From assembly GCA_034008185.1 (NCBI GenBank), contig CM067081.1, positions 151,434,258-151,498,257 of the forward strand: a stretch of DNA of 64,000 nucleotides, read 5' to 3'. The translations under genes and the position numbers were made by a program. Below are positions 38,558 to 49,960 of the stretch, piece by piece. A model generated the notes under the pieces. The model worked only from the letters and a program-made list of their open reading frames with translations. It searched no databases and was not told the DNA's origin. The DNA is from Gorsachius magnificus. Lineage: Eukaryota; Chordata; Aves; Pelecaniformes; Ardeidae. How positions within the stretch are numbered: position 1 is the first letter of the stretch; each line of letters opens with the position of its first letter.

Positions 38558-38685
38558 CCAAAACAATTCTGGAAATCCTTTTCATAACGCTTGCTGTCGG
38601 TGAAGCGAGAACTGGAAGACTTAGCTCTGCAAATACAGCAGCCCTCTATACTCCGATACATCTTCGGCTTGTGAAACCCGAACAT
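38558..38685 (-). CDS. SINHCAF: SINHCAF first coding exon: SIN3-HDAC complex-associated factor, 222 aa in total
   Basis: The ATG at 38685 opens the protein MFGFHKPKMYRSIEGCCICR, and the exon ends at 38558 with donor GTAAGAT. The five coding exons (128, 100, 127, 151 and 163 nt) sum to 669 nt, or 222 residues plus stop, against 221 in human from memory. All phases join correctly. SINHCAF (FAM60A) is a nuclear subunit of the SIN3-histone deacetylase co-repressor and modulates its target genes (family knowledge). Visible features are a GATA-like zinc finger (C16, C19, C53, C56), a basic middle, a Ser-rich linker and the conserved C-terminus. The exon begins at 38705 after TTTTCACAG, leaving a 20-base 5' UTR piece before the ATG. 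The rest of the 5' UTR must come from the upstream CpG island. Confidence 0.98.
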
Positions 38686-40635
38686 CTTTTCCTCCTAGCC
38701 GTAGCCTGTGAAAACAAACAGGAACTGTTGTTACTTATCACTGTTGGATACTGAAAGAAAAACCTGGGCGATTCACTGAGCAAACCAAAAGTAAATTCTA
38801 ATTCAGGACGGGGAACTGCTAGATTATGCCACAGCTCTATCCTGCGTTGCCCCAGAAGAGCAGATGCACCTAGAATACACTTTCTTATTAAAAAAAACCC
38901 CCAAAATTAACAACAGCTGGAATATTAAGCAATACCCAGCATGACTCGCAACGAGCTCATTTACTGCACAATTCTACTCTAAGGGCACATCTACAACAGC
39001 ACAACCCAGAGGTGTGAATGCAGCTGACTCGGCTAATGAAAGCCCTGCGTATGTGGCAAAACAGGCTGCAGGACAGGCTGTGTAAGCCTGCCCCAGTCCC
39101 TGGATAAGTAGTTGGCAGCTGAACCCTGGGTCACTGGAACTACCTTGTCATCATCACCGATGTCTGCTGGAAACATCCCTGCCAAACTTTGTTGAAAGCG
39201 AGGAGGAGTCATTTCAAATGAGCTGCAGTCATACCTCTAGGCTGTAGGGCAGACATACCTGAAAAGCCGCCCTAAAACCAGCAAGGGTGGAGTCCCACCC
39301 AGCCCTCCACGGCCTTGGCTGCACTGAGGGACCCAGGAGCACTTCTTGACTCTCGAGCCTGGGTGAGCATCCCAGCCACATCCCAGTTCCGTGTCAGCAC
39401 AGGCTCGGTTCTCGCCTTCCCCACCCTGCTTTCCATGGGAAGGAAACCCAGCTAGAGAAGGGCTGGGGAGCAGGACCCTGAGGCGCGTTTCAGCATGCGC
39501 CTACCACACATCCCAGCCACCGCCAATGACGCCGGAGCAAAAGGCACTGCATTTACAGGGAAGTTGTTTCTTCTCAACCACCAGCTCTCCAAACTCGGCA
39601 CCGGCTCAGAAAGCCAAAAGCCGTGCTGCTCTTAGAGGTCTGCCTACCCTTTTCAGTACACCTGGGCTGGGATTTGCTATCAGAGCAGGTAACACCCAGG
39701 GGAGGTGTTTTCCAGGCAGAAACTTTTAAAAAGTTGGTTACAGGTAGATTTACTGTGGTCACCACGACAAAGACCCCTTCAACATATGACACCCCCGCCA
39801 CCAAATCAGTTCTCCCCTGGCACCAGTTACTCTCCAGTGCAGGCTCCTGCTAGGCGCAGTCTGGTGCGGCACGAGAAGCTGTCAGAGCAAACAGAGCTCC
39901 CACAGCGCTTCAGAAAAACAAACCAACAACGGAGCAAAGCCGGTGCTTTCCTGGCGCTGGGCCTGGACACACAGCAAGTCCTCACAGGCCACACAGCATC
40001 TGTCTCCTAACACAGGTGGGGACCGTTCCCAGAGGTTCTCTTAAACGGACCACGGGGCAAGGTTTTGCCTCAAGCACCCGCTGCAGGGAGCGAGCAGCCA
40101 CCTCTGCTGCTGCTTATCACACACCAACTGCTCAGAGAGGGGACAGGCCACCGGCTGCAGGAAGCTCCACGAGAACAGGTTCCACTGCTGAGAACTTCTG
40201 CTTTTAAAGAATTAAAATTAGACCGAGTCATGCAAATAACACAAGATTTCCCCCCTTTCCTTAATAAAAGGCCAAGCCTTTATATTCTTGTAGAAGCTAA
40301 CAGAAAACTACCTCTCCTCCCCACAGATACTACTGAAAGACCCAGCAGCTCAGGCAGGACTTTTGGGAGAGCAGCACCTCCATCACTTGTGGGCGTGTCT
40401 GGCGAGAGGGAACTCCCAGCCACTTCTCAGTCCCAGGGACCGCCAAGTCCCAGCAACCCAACTTGGGTTACTGGTGAGTACATGTGGCATAGGGATCTGT
40501 CCCCAAATCTTCCACCTGCAGGAAGGTAAGGGACATAATTCTAATATCCTCCAGAGGGACAGAGAAAATTAACCTGAAATCTTCAGTCTACAGCACCAAG
40601 ACTTGCCACATCATTACTGCAATAAAGTAACATAT

Positions 40636-40968
40636 GGTACTCAGCACTGGTGAGGCCGCACCTCGAATACTGCCTTCAGGTTTGGGCCCCTCACAAGGAC
40701 ATTGAGGTGCTGGAGCGTGTCCAGAGAAGGGCAACAAAGCTGGTGAGGGGTCTGGAGCCCAAGTCCTGTGAGGAGCAGCTGAGGGAACTGGGGTTGTTTA
40801 GCCTGGAGAAGAGGAGGCTGAGGGGAGACCTTATCACTCTCTACAACTGCCTGAAAGGAGGCTGTAGCGAGGTGGGGGTTGGTCTCTTCTCCCATGTAAC
40901 AAGCAATAGGATGGGAGGAAATGGCCTCAAGTTGCATAGGAGGAGGTTTGGATTGGGTATTAGCAAAA
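40636..40968 (+). mobile_element. CR1 LINE fragment lacking its 3' end
   Basis: A plus-strand CR1 copy starts near TACTCAGCACTGGTGAGGCC. It runs through GTGCTGGAGCGTGTCCAGAG and the frame [20 protein letters not shown], then stops near GGATTGGGTATTAGCAAAA. The [10 protein letters not shown] region, the 3' UTR and the octamer tail are missing. The open frame 40650-40976 covers only the retained part. The subfamily resembles the copy at 18618-19065 ([15 protein letters not shown]). Confidence 0.95.
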
Positions 40969-43900
40969 GCGAGTGAACCACCCAGGCCTAGTCACAGTCC
41001 TCCACACAGAGGTAAAAATACAACCCCTCACCCCAGAGGGGAAGATCAGAGCATGACAGCACTGCAAATAAACACACAAGGTTCTGCACAAGGTTCCCTG
41101 GCTCCTGAGGACTACAGAAAAGCAAAAATTTTATCTAATATTATTGGTTAATACCCTTATATGAAATCCATTAAGGAACCCATATGCAGCTGAAAGTGTA
41201 CATGTTTTACATTTCAGTCTAGCATATTATAATACAAGACCACTCAGTGCCCACTGAGGTTGTGTCTCCTTGCAATAACTACTGCACAAACATGTAGAAA
41301 GACACAGGTCAACTCTCCAAAAAGCCTGTCTTGACCAAATGCCTTGCAGAGCATGTTGACAGCAAGAGACTTGAGAGATAGGTGGAGGGGATAGGTCTTT
41401 CCCTCCCTCCTGTCCCAACTCAGGCCTTTTGCCACAGGCTTGAAGTGCTGTGTTCCTTTCTTTCGTGCACATTTACAGCACCAGGAGCTCACCTAGGGCT
41501 GGTTTCTCGCAAGGATGACTTGTGCAAATATCCAGTCAAGTCACTCCAAATGCTGCCAGGCTTCTTACGAGACTCATCGCTCCCTCTATCGGGAGGGAGC
41601 AGCTGTAGTAAGTAGGTGTCCAACTAGTGACCTGCTGAATGGGTTTGTGAGGGATGGTTAGACTCAGAACTACTCTCTGCTTCTGCTTAAGTATGTTTTC
41701 AGGGACACTTAGCAAATGAACTTGAATGCACAGCCAAATCAGGTTAGTATCTGTGGACTGCCAAGACAAATAAACAACAGAGAGTCTAGGCAAACACTTG
41801 AGTATTTATTTTGTTTCTTAGCATCTGATGTGCTCTTTCAAGAGACAGTCTCTGGAGGACACTGTGTTTAACAAGCCTCTGGAGATCCAACAGCACGTTC
41901 ATCTGGGAATTTCCAACTACCAAACAGCGATTTTAGATTTTGACGACCCCAACGTTAAGTCTGTGGTCTGGTGCTCTTCTTTAGAAAGTCAAAGACTAAC
42001 TGCAGACACAAAACTTCAGCAGCAAGAACATCTTGACTGTTACAGGGCAAGACACAGAACTGATCTCAACAATTTGATTTACTTTCTAACCCAGTTTCTC
42101 CCAGAAATCCAGGCACTGATGAGATGATCTCTGCCACCAGCTGGTATTTATACCGCAGTAGAAGAAAGACGCATGTTTTACAATTAATGTTCTGGCAAAG
42201 GCTGGCATCGGACACGTATATTCTGAAAATATTTTGTTTTTACATCATGGCTGCCATTCTCAGAGGAGCAGCCTTTCAACACAGTCTTTCAATAGAAGGG
42301 AAACTAGTGCCATCTGTTTCCCACTTGATGAATGGTCAGCAACAGCATTACCGTATATCATGCCTGAATGGGGAAGAGCTAGTAGCAAAACCACAAGTAA
42401 AACAGATTTCTCTGACAACTGCGTCGAAGTGCAGTTATAAATGGAAGGCGTCAGTCGAGTTACACATTTAATCCTAAACAGTTGCCATTTGACCATTTAC
42501 ACTAAATTTGGTTAACTAATGTAGAAGCATTTGAGTCTAGAAGTTCGTACCAGCAGCACTAAACTTAAAGCTCTCTGTCTCAGCTTCCACTCTAAACCAT
42601 AATTACGTGTCTAGTGCTGGAGTTGACACTACATTTCTATAGACTTAAGTGTACTTAGAAGTACGTATGACTGGACCCTTTAAAAGGTTTAACTTGAAAG
42701 CTTTGCAATTTAGATCTCAAATTAGAACCAGGGAATAAGACTGCCAGCTACCCTAATGCCTGAATCTTAGCCCACGAAATTTGGGACAGATAGAAAGATG
42801 GCATGTAGGAATGTAGCTCCACAGAAGTTAAAAAGCATTACACAAAATAATTTTGCCAATTTAAGTATGTTATTGAAATATATGATGTCTTTTAAACCAG
42901 CAGTTGCACATAAGTGAAAGGACAGCTTGCCAGCAAAGAACCAGAAATCCTAGTGGAGCATATCTGTCATCCTGCAGAAACGGAGGTTTACCTGCACTAG
43001 TAGGGGAGCAGTATTCCCCCAAGTCAGGGGGGAAAGGTTGTCCTCCTCCTCCCTGGTCTCCCTGCAAAAGGAGAAGTTGCTATTCCCCCCAAGTTCTGCT
43101 TTTAACAACTGCTTCAGCAGCTTGAATGGACTCAGAAAAGACTGCAGGAACTAGTTCTCTCCATCCCTCTTCCCTCTCACTTTTGGAAAAGCAGCATAAA
43201 AAATAGAGACCTGTCTTGCAAAGAATTTGGAGTCAGGCAGAGAACAGAAAAGTAGGTGGGGAATAAAAAAAACCCACCCACAACCTACTTATTACATTTG
43301 TTAAAGGCTGGCACAAAGCAGCATGCATCATATGTGTGTGAAAATGGTTTCATGCTTTCATTACCTGTCAGGACTAGAATTTGATGCTTAAGTTGTCTTC
43401 GCAAAATTTAATTTGATGATTTAAATTAAAAGGAGGTATTGCTTCAGACGCTCATTAACTTTCCAAGTTAGGGAAGAACTGCTGAAGTCTTTTAGATTTT
43501 AAAGTAAGAAAAGCTGAGCCACTTTCATTTGCCTTTCCAGATTCCTTTTGCATTCTTTCTGATCACCCAAGAAGAATGAAAACCTTTTATAATAGAAAGG
43601 AAGGAATTCCTAGAAGGCAGGCATGTCTCCCTTTGTAACACAATTATCAGGCCAGTCGGAAGGAACATGCTCACCTGCTTCTTGCAAAGCTGAAAGAGAA
43701 ACGTTCCCTGGGGTTATGGGAGAGCAGAGGGACGCCAGTTCAACTACTCAATACCTTCCTCTCTTCTCATCTCACTGACCCGGGAGCATTCACCCTTTGT
43801 GCAACCCAAAACTGCCAGTACATTATCAGAAAGGAGGAGAACCCCTGCAATAATTTTGTTTCCCCTTCTGTGTACAAAACAACGTTGGCACAGCCTCCCT

Positions 43901-45400
43901 GAAGTTAGGCTACAGAAAAATATGATCTAGCCTACATATGTTGATGCAGCCGGTTCCTGTCAGTAAAAATCTCACAATGCTCATCTCTACAGAGTTTCAT
44001 TGGAACTAAGAAACATAGCCAAAATGGTACGATTTTTTTTTTTCTTTTAAAGGAAAAGAACAAATGCCTTAATACAGAAAGAATATACATGCTCTGGCTT
44101 TTTACATCTGCAAGTGCATACACCCAGGCACATGCACACACATGAAAAATGCTTCCAGAGCTGTCTATGGCGCCAGAAGCAGAGTTGCTTGTCTCGCTAA
44201 TAAATTCTTGGGCCAGTCCCTCTGCTGAAATAAACTGCAATACCTCTACTGAAAACCAGCTGTAGGAGAGAGATCTGTACATCAACAGAGGATCTGATCT
44301 ATACCAGAGACTCAATGTAAACATACCTCCCCCCTGAGTTTACATGCTGCAAAAAGAAACTTCGGAATAGAAGCTAAAACTGGACCCCAGAAAACCATAT
44401 TTTAACATGCCCAAAGCCAGAATGCTCCAAGAAAGTAAGAGACCAAGCCAACTGGAGTCATGTGAAAATGCAACTTCAGTATTTGCAAAAACATTTCCTA
44501 CTCTGTCACCTGTCCTTATAGCTCAAAAGAGAGTGACTAATTTCCAACAACCATAACCCTAGAATTGGGCATACTGTATGCTCTTCTGGTCCCCTATAGC
44601 TTCAGATTTTCATTCCACTCCCCTTCCTCTCTCCACCCAAAACAACTTTACTTGGAAGAAAGCTGTAGTTGGCTGCTACAGCAGCCAGGCACATCTGAAT
44701 GAAACAGCACCCTGTGGAGTTTTCACTTGATGAGCCGAGCAAAACCAGTGAAAGGTCAAAGCTACATCTTCAGGAATCTTTCCTCTGCCATCTTTCCTCA
44801 CTCTTTTGCTGGTGGTCGTCTGCAGCTACCGTTGCGCGCTCAGTGCTGCAGGGAAATCTTAGCACACCAGATGCAACTGGCAGCAACTACCAGGCTGGAC
44901 ATTTCTTTCCCACGTCTGAGCCTCCACAGCACCCTGGCTAGGTCACAAGCTGTTCTGAGTGAAGCTTTCAGAAGCAGGCAAGTCACAAAGGAGCCTGCTT
45001 ACCTGCTTATCTTCAGTGGGAAATAAGTACCTAACCCATTTAGACAAGAGAAGTGAAAGGCTAAGCCACTTGAGTGTTCCTCTAAACTGCCATGCGGTTA
45101 GCGTTCCAGAAGGGATAGGCTAAAGCATGAAAACAGTAATCAGTAAGATTTGCATAGGGGTGGAAAAAAAAAATCCCAAACCTGTCCCACCTGCTGACAT
45201 TCCATCCTGAAAGAGGACTTCCCCTGCCAAACTCCTATTGCATAATTAACACCATGCTCAGCCTGATCAGGAGCCCTGCAAAGAAAACCTGAGGTGTTCT
45301 CAAGCAAGTGCTGGAGTTCAGTCTGTGATGCTTATCCGAGTACAGTCACCAGAGCTGTTATGATGCTGTTTGCAATCACCTGCTAGTGAAAAAGCATCAC

Positions 45401-45440
45401 AGACACTTGAGATCATGAGACACTTGAGATCATGAGACAC
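45401..45440. repeat. 17-bp tandem duplication
   Basis: The unit AGACACTTGAGATCATG occurs twice without mismatch (45401-45417 and 45418-45434), followed by a partial third unit AGACAC. This is a small, recent-looking tandem duplication in the SINHCAF intron. Confidence 0.95.
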
Positions 45441-46899
45441 TAAACAGGTTTCGTTTAGGGGAGGTGATGGTGGTGTCTGTGGCTTTGTTCGGTTTTTTTG
45501 TTTTTTTTAAAAAGGGTAACATACCTGATGGGGAACTTGAGCAGAAGCAGTAGTAATTATTTGGCAGAATAGCTGAAGTGACTTCATTAAAAAGGACACA
45601 TTTCCATGTCCTTAAGTAATATTACTAGTCATTTCACTCGGACTTTGGATGGAGCACGTTCTAGAGAGCAAAGGCTTGAGTCACAAAATGGAGTCCTGCC
45701 CATGTGTTTCAAGGTTTCAAAGCCCCAGCTCACTAGCTGCTTCTTTCTGTCAAAAAGCAAGTGCTATAAGGGGCAGAAGCCTAAAGGAGAAGTTGGTTGT
45801 CAAGTAGGACTGTGGATGTCATTCATCTCGTTACGAAAGATGTACAAAGCATCAAGTGCTAAAAATCAATGCAGAGCAGAGAGTTTGGCAACACAGAAAG
45901 AGCTGTACAGCATGAGTAAGACAACAAACCGTCACAGTTTTAATGTTGTTTATTTTTAACCTGTGTGAATTTATCAGCTCTTTTAACATCATCTTCTCCC
46001 AAGAAGTCAGTGATGTTTTCTTCTTCAAGGAAAGGCTGCCAACATAGGCAATTAGCTCCTCTTTGAGAATCTCCCGAGCTGGGAAAGAAGCGAGGAGGAA
46101 TTTTTCCCAGAGGCTCTGGCACTCAATCCCACCTACTTTCAGTGGGAGCTGGATGCTGCATGCCTATGGGCACGTTTGAAAATCCCACGACTTGTTACTT
46201 GCCGATTCTCCACCATGGACCATAGATTGCAAGAAACCTGGAATTTACCCGAGCACCAAAGGAGTTCAGTGTCTGCAGAAAGGCCTCCAGTTCACTGTCT
46301 GCCCCTATGCTGCAGAGTTTGTGCAATCATTTTCTCTTTATTTAAAAAAAAAGCTGTAAACTACGCAGTGAATCTGGGTATGTGCAGACTGGGGAAACGG
46401 GGGTTTCCACAGCACACGCACTGCACACGGCCGACGAACAGTCTCACTTCTGGAAGCAAGCACACAGTAGTAAAGGGGTTTGCAGAGGAACCGTGCCCCT
46501 CCTGGCTTGCCTTGTAAAAGGGTTAAACAGGTGTCTCCATGGCTGTCAAGCTACTACCTTCCACCAGCACCAAATTACAATTCAAAATGAAAGACAGCAT
46601 ATTACGGTTGGGTTGTGCTCAAGTACGTTACTCGGCCCCTACCACAAACGCGATGCTGTTGAAGTTCTGGGCTCAATTCAGGACACTGGACCTTCTCCCC
46701 AACCAGGATGGGAGGGGAGCAGGGGCACAGCCCGCAGCCCAGCCAGGACGCGTGCTTTCGGCACGCACCAGTGGGCTGACGGGCAGCATCCCACCCCAGC
46801 TGCCTACAGAGCTGCAGCGCCAGGGCGCAGCTCCAAACTTTTCTGCAATTGTAACGATTATCGAGTAATTTGGGTCCAAAGGACTGCACATCAGCAGAG

Positions 46900-49800
46900 C
46901 GTGGGGGGCAAGGCTCTTCGTAGGAAGAGCCGGGGCCGTTCCTGCCAGGAGGGAGCCGCCGGGCAGAGCCGGAGGAGCCCCGGGACAGGCAGGATCCAGC
47001 CCTGCTCGCTGCGCAGAGGCACAGCCGAGTAAACAACAGGTTTGGCAGGTCCCTTTAAACCCCTTCGGCGGTGCGCACCCGGAGAGGAGGAGATGGCAAC
47101 TTTTATCTCATGCAAGGGAGAACCCGACTGCGAGCGTTTCCCTGGCGCAAAACTGCAAGTTTAAAAAAAAAAAAAAAAAAAACCACACACAAAAAATATA
47201 ATACCGATGAAAGATGCCCGAGAAGGCAGAGTCTGGTCGCGCCGCTCCCGCCGCCCCGGGACAGGCGCCGTGCGGGAGGCGGCGGCCGCTCTCCGCCGAG
47301 CACCGCGTGGCGCGGAGGAAGCGGCGGGCACGGCGGGGGCCCGGGCCCCGCTCCCGCCCGTTACCGCCGGCGGGCTCGCTGGGCGCCGCGAACAAAGACC
47401 ACACACACACACCCCCCGGGGCGGACGACCCACTTTCGCGGGCGGCCCCGCCGGTCAGGTGGAGCCGCGGGAGCACACACGCGGGCGGCCCTGGCCCGCC
47501 CGCCGCTCCCCCCCCCCCGCCGCCTCCCCGGGGCCGCCAAGCGTTCAACTTTGCCGAAAGACGAACAAAATCAAAAATAAATTCGAACGGCACAGGAAAG
47601 GGAAGGCGGCGCGCCGGGGAGGAAAGCCCCGAGCGGGGAGGTGGGCGCTGCGAGGCGGCCCCCGCGCTGCAAACGCCGCCCCACCACGCGGTCTCGGTGC
47701 AGCCGCCCCATCCGGCGCGGGGGGGGGGGGACGACGGCGGCGGGAAGCGGGGGTCGAGCCGCAGCCGCCAGGCACCCCGACCCCTGCCCCGGCAGGGCGA
47801 CGGCCACCTCCCGCCGCCGCCGCCCCCCCGCCCCCAGTCCCGTCCCGTCCCCCCGCCGCCCCGCACGGGTTCCTCATGGCTCGGCCCTGACGTAATTCAA
47901 ACATGGCAACAGTTGCACTTCAAAGGGCCGTCGCACCGGACCTCCCAGCAACGCGGGCATGCCGCGGCGGGGGCGACACGGAGCCCCCCCCACTCCCCCC
48001 GGGACACCCCCGACCCGCGGCAGCCCCGGGGCGGCCGGACCGCCCGCCCTTGCACACCGGCACCGTGCGGGCAGCCGGGTACCCCGGGAGCGCGTGTGCA
48101 TCCAAGTTTCACCACCCCTCCGAAGTCCTCCCCGGCGGCTCCCCGCACGGCGGCCGCCCCGCCGCCCCACGCGAGCCCGGAGTTGAAACTTGTTGGCGCC
48201 GGGCGCGGGCAGCCGCTGGCGGGGACGGGAGCGACCTTCCCCCGCGCTGCGCGTTGAGGCGGCAGGACGCCACCCGCCCCCCCCCCCCCCCCCCCCCCCG
48301 TCGCCCCGTCCCCACGCCGGCACCGCCGCGCCGGTGGCAGGGCGCCCGCCGAGGCGGGGGAGGCCCCGCGCCGCCACTCCGGCCACCAGCAGCACGTGCC
48401 GCGCCAGCCCGCCACCGCACGCTTCCCCCCCCCCGGGGGCGCGCACAGACCCCCACCCCTCCGCAAACAGCAGCGGCAACGAGAAGTAAAAGCCGCCCCC
48501 CCGCACACACCCCCACCCCACCCCCCGTGAAACCCCCCCGTGGGAGTGATCGCGGCGGCCGCCGCCGTGCCCTCCGCCCGCACCAACTTGTGCGCGCCGG
48601 CGCTACAGGTGTGCGGTGCGGGGCCGGGCCGGGGGCCGCACCTGCGCCACCCGCCCCGCACCGGCGAGGGGCACGGCCGGCGGGGCCGCACCGCCCGGCC
48701 CGGCGGTGCCTCGCAGCCCGCGTGGCGAGGCTGGGCAGCCGCGGCCCGGGAAGGGCGCCGGGCAGCCCGGTTCCCCTAAGCCGCTCTGCAGCTGGGGACC
48801 GCGCCTGGAGTTAAATCGCCGGGAACGCGGCTGCCCTTCCTCCTCCAGACTTGGGGCTTTAACCGTGCGCTTTGGGGAGGGAGGGAGTCGGGAGTTCTCG
48901 GGACGGGTCGGCAGCACGGCGGGAGGCGTTTCTCCCCGCCAGCACCTCCTTTAAACTCCACTCATTGAAGAAAAGGGGGAAAACGCCGCGCACGGGAGCC
49001 ACGCGTGTCAGACCGTTTCAGGCGGCGAAGTCTTTTCGCCGCGGCAGAACTGAACACGGGCTCCGGGATTCACTCCTACTTCCCAGGAACCACCCGCTGC
49101 TGCTGCTGCAGTAGAAATCAACCAAAAACCCCACAACGCAAAAAGAAAAAAAAAAAACAACACAAAAAAACCCAACAAACAAACGTAAAAAAATTTTAAA
49201 CCCCGGCTGAAACCCCCCGGTCTTTCTCGGCCGTACTTTTCTTCCCCCCCCCCACCCCCCTGCACGCGGAAAGAACAAGAAATCGCTCACCGCTCACCCT
49301 GCGCCCACCAACAAACGTGCCGTGCCGTGCCGTGCCCGGCGAGGCCCCGCCGCTGCGCGCCCTCCCCGAGCGCGCCGCCGGCCGGCCCGCGCTGCGCGCC
49401 GCCCCCCGCCCCGCCCCTCGGCGCCCGCCGCTCCGCGCACGCGCCGTTCCCACGGCTCCCATTCTCCTCAATCGAGCCCTCTCGCGTTGCGCGCCCCATT
49501 GTCCTTTTAAGGGAGAAAGGCCGCGCGGGAAGCCTGGGAGGAGGGAGGTGTTGCCCATTGTGACGAGCGAGGTGACTTCACGCACCGGGCCCCCGCGGCG
49601 GAACACAGCCCACAGGCGCCCCGCCACCCGCGGGACGGGACGGAGCGGCCCCCCGGCCCGCCCCGCCCGCCCCGGCCCCCCCGCCCGCCCCGGCCGGCCC
49701 GCCCCAGGCGCCCCGCCCCCGCGGGACGGGCGGAGCGGAACACAACTCGGCGCTGCGGCGGCACGGCTCCTCCGAGAGCCGGTTTTAACGGCGCGGCCGG

Positions 49801-49960
49801 TGTTCGTCAGCCGCCAGCCGCCGCCGGCGCCTCTCCGTGCCCAGCGCGGCGGAGGGGCACGGCCTCCGGCAGCGAGAGGGAACGTTCTTGTCGGTCGTGG
49901 GTGGGTTTTTTCCCCACCTCGGGTTCATTTCGACGTGCTTTAAAAGTGGTCGGGGGCTCA
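46900..49960 (-). promoter_or_regulatory. SINHCAF: Large CpG island: SINHCAF promoter and presumed first exon
   Basis: About 3 kb of very GC- and CpG-rich sequence lies upstream of the SINHCAF start codon on its strand. It has repeated GC boxes and no evident TATA box. Two overlapping minus-strand donor-like sites (GTGAGCGGTGAGCG) lie at about 49284-49297, which would suit a first exon somewhere in 49300-49700, and another donor-like GTGAGCC lies at about 49954. Internal low-complexity tracts include A20 (47163-47182), a G9-11 run near 47720 and C23 (48277-48299). The long open frames across this island on both strands are what GC-rich DNA produces by chance. A divergent transcript to the right is possible but not shown. 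Confidence 0.75.
48277..48299. repeat. Poly-C tract (C23)
   Basis: An uninterrupted run of 23 C residues in the CpG island, equal to G23 on the SINHCAF sense strand. It is probably length-variable and prone to sequencing error. Confidence 0.95.

Larger units (their letters stand above)
38706..46900 (-). other. SINHCAF: SINHCAF large first intron
   Basis: About 8 kb up to the CpG island, more if the first exon lies deep in the island. It holds one CR1 fragment (40636-40968) and a 17-bp tandem duplication (45401-45440). The open frames at 41828-42127, 42124-42471 and 46382-47032 have no recognisable domain and I treat them as chance. No small RNA gene was recognised. Confidence 0.75.

Noticed and set aside
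41828..42471. Two overlapping plus-strand frames of 99 and 115 codons in SINHCAF intron 1
   Set aside because: No domain, no codon-usage signal visible, and they overlap in different frames.
46382..47032. 216-codon plus-strand frame near the SINHCAF island
   Set aside because: No recognisable domain, opposite minus-strand frames of similar quality, and no splice or start context. It is treated as chance on the island shore.
47108..48814. Many long open frames (up to 347 codons) on both strands in the 47-49 kb island
   Set aside because: GC-rich DNA rarely contains stops. The frames overlap each other on both strands, are dominated by Pro, Arg, Gly and Ala, and match no protein I know.
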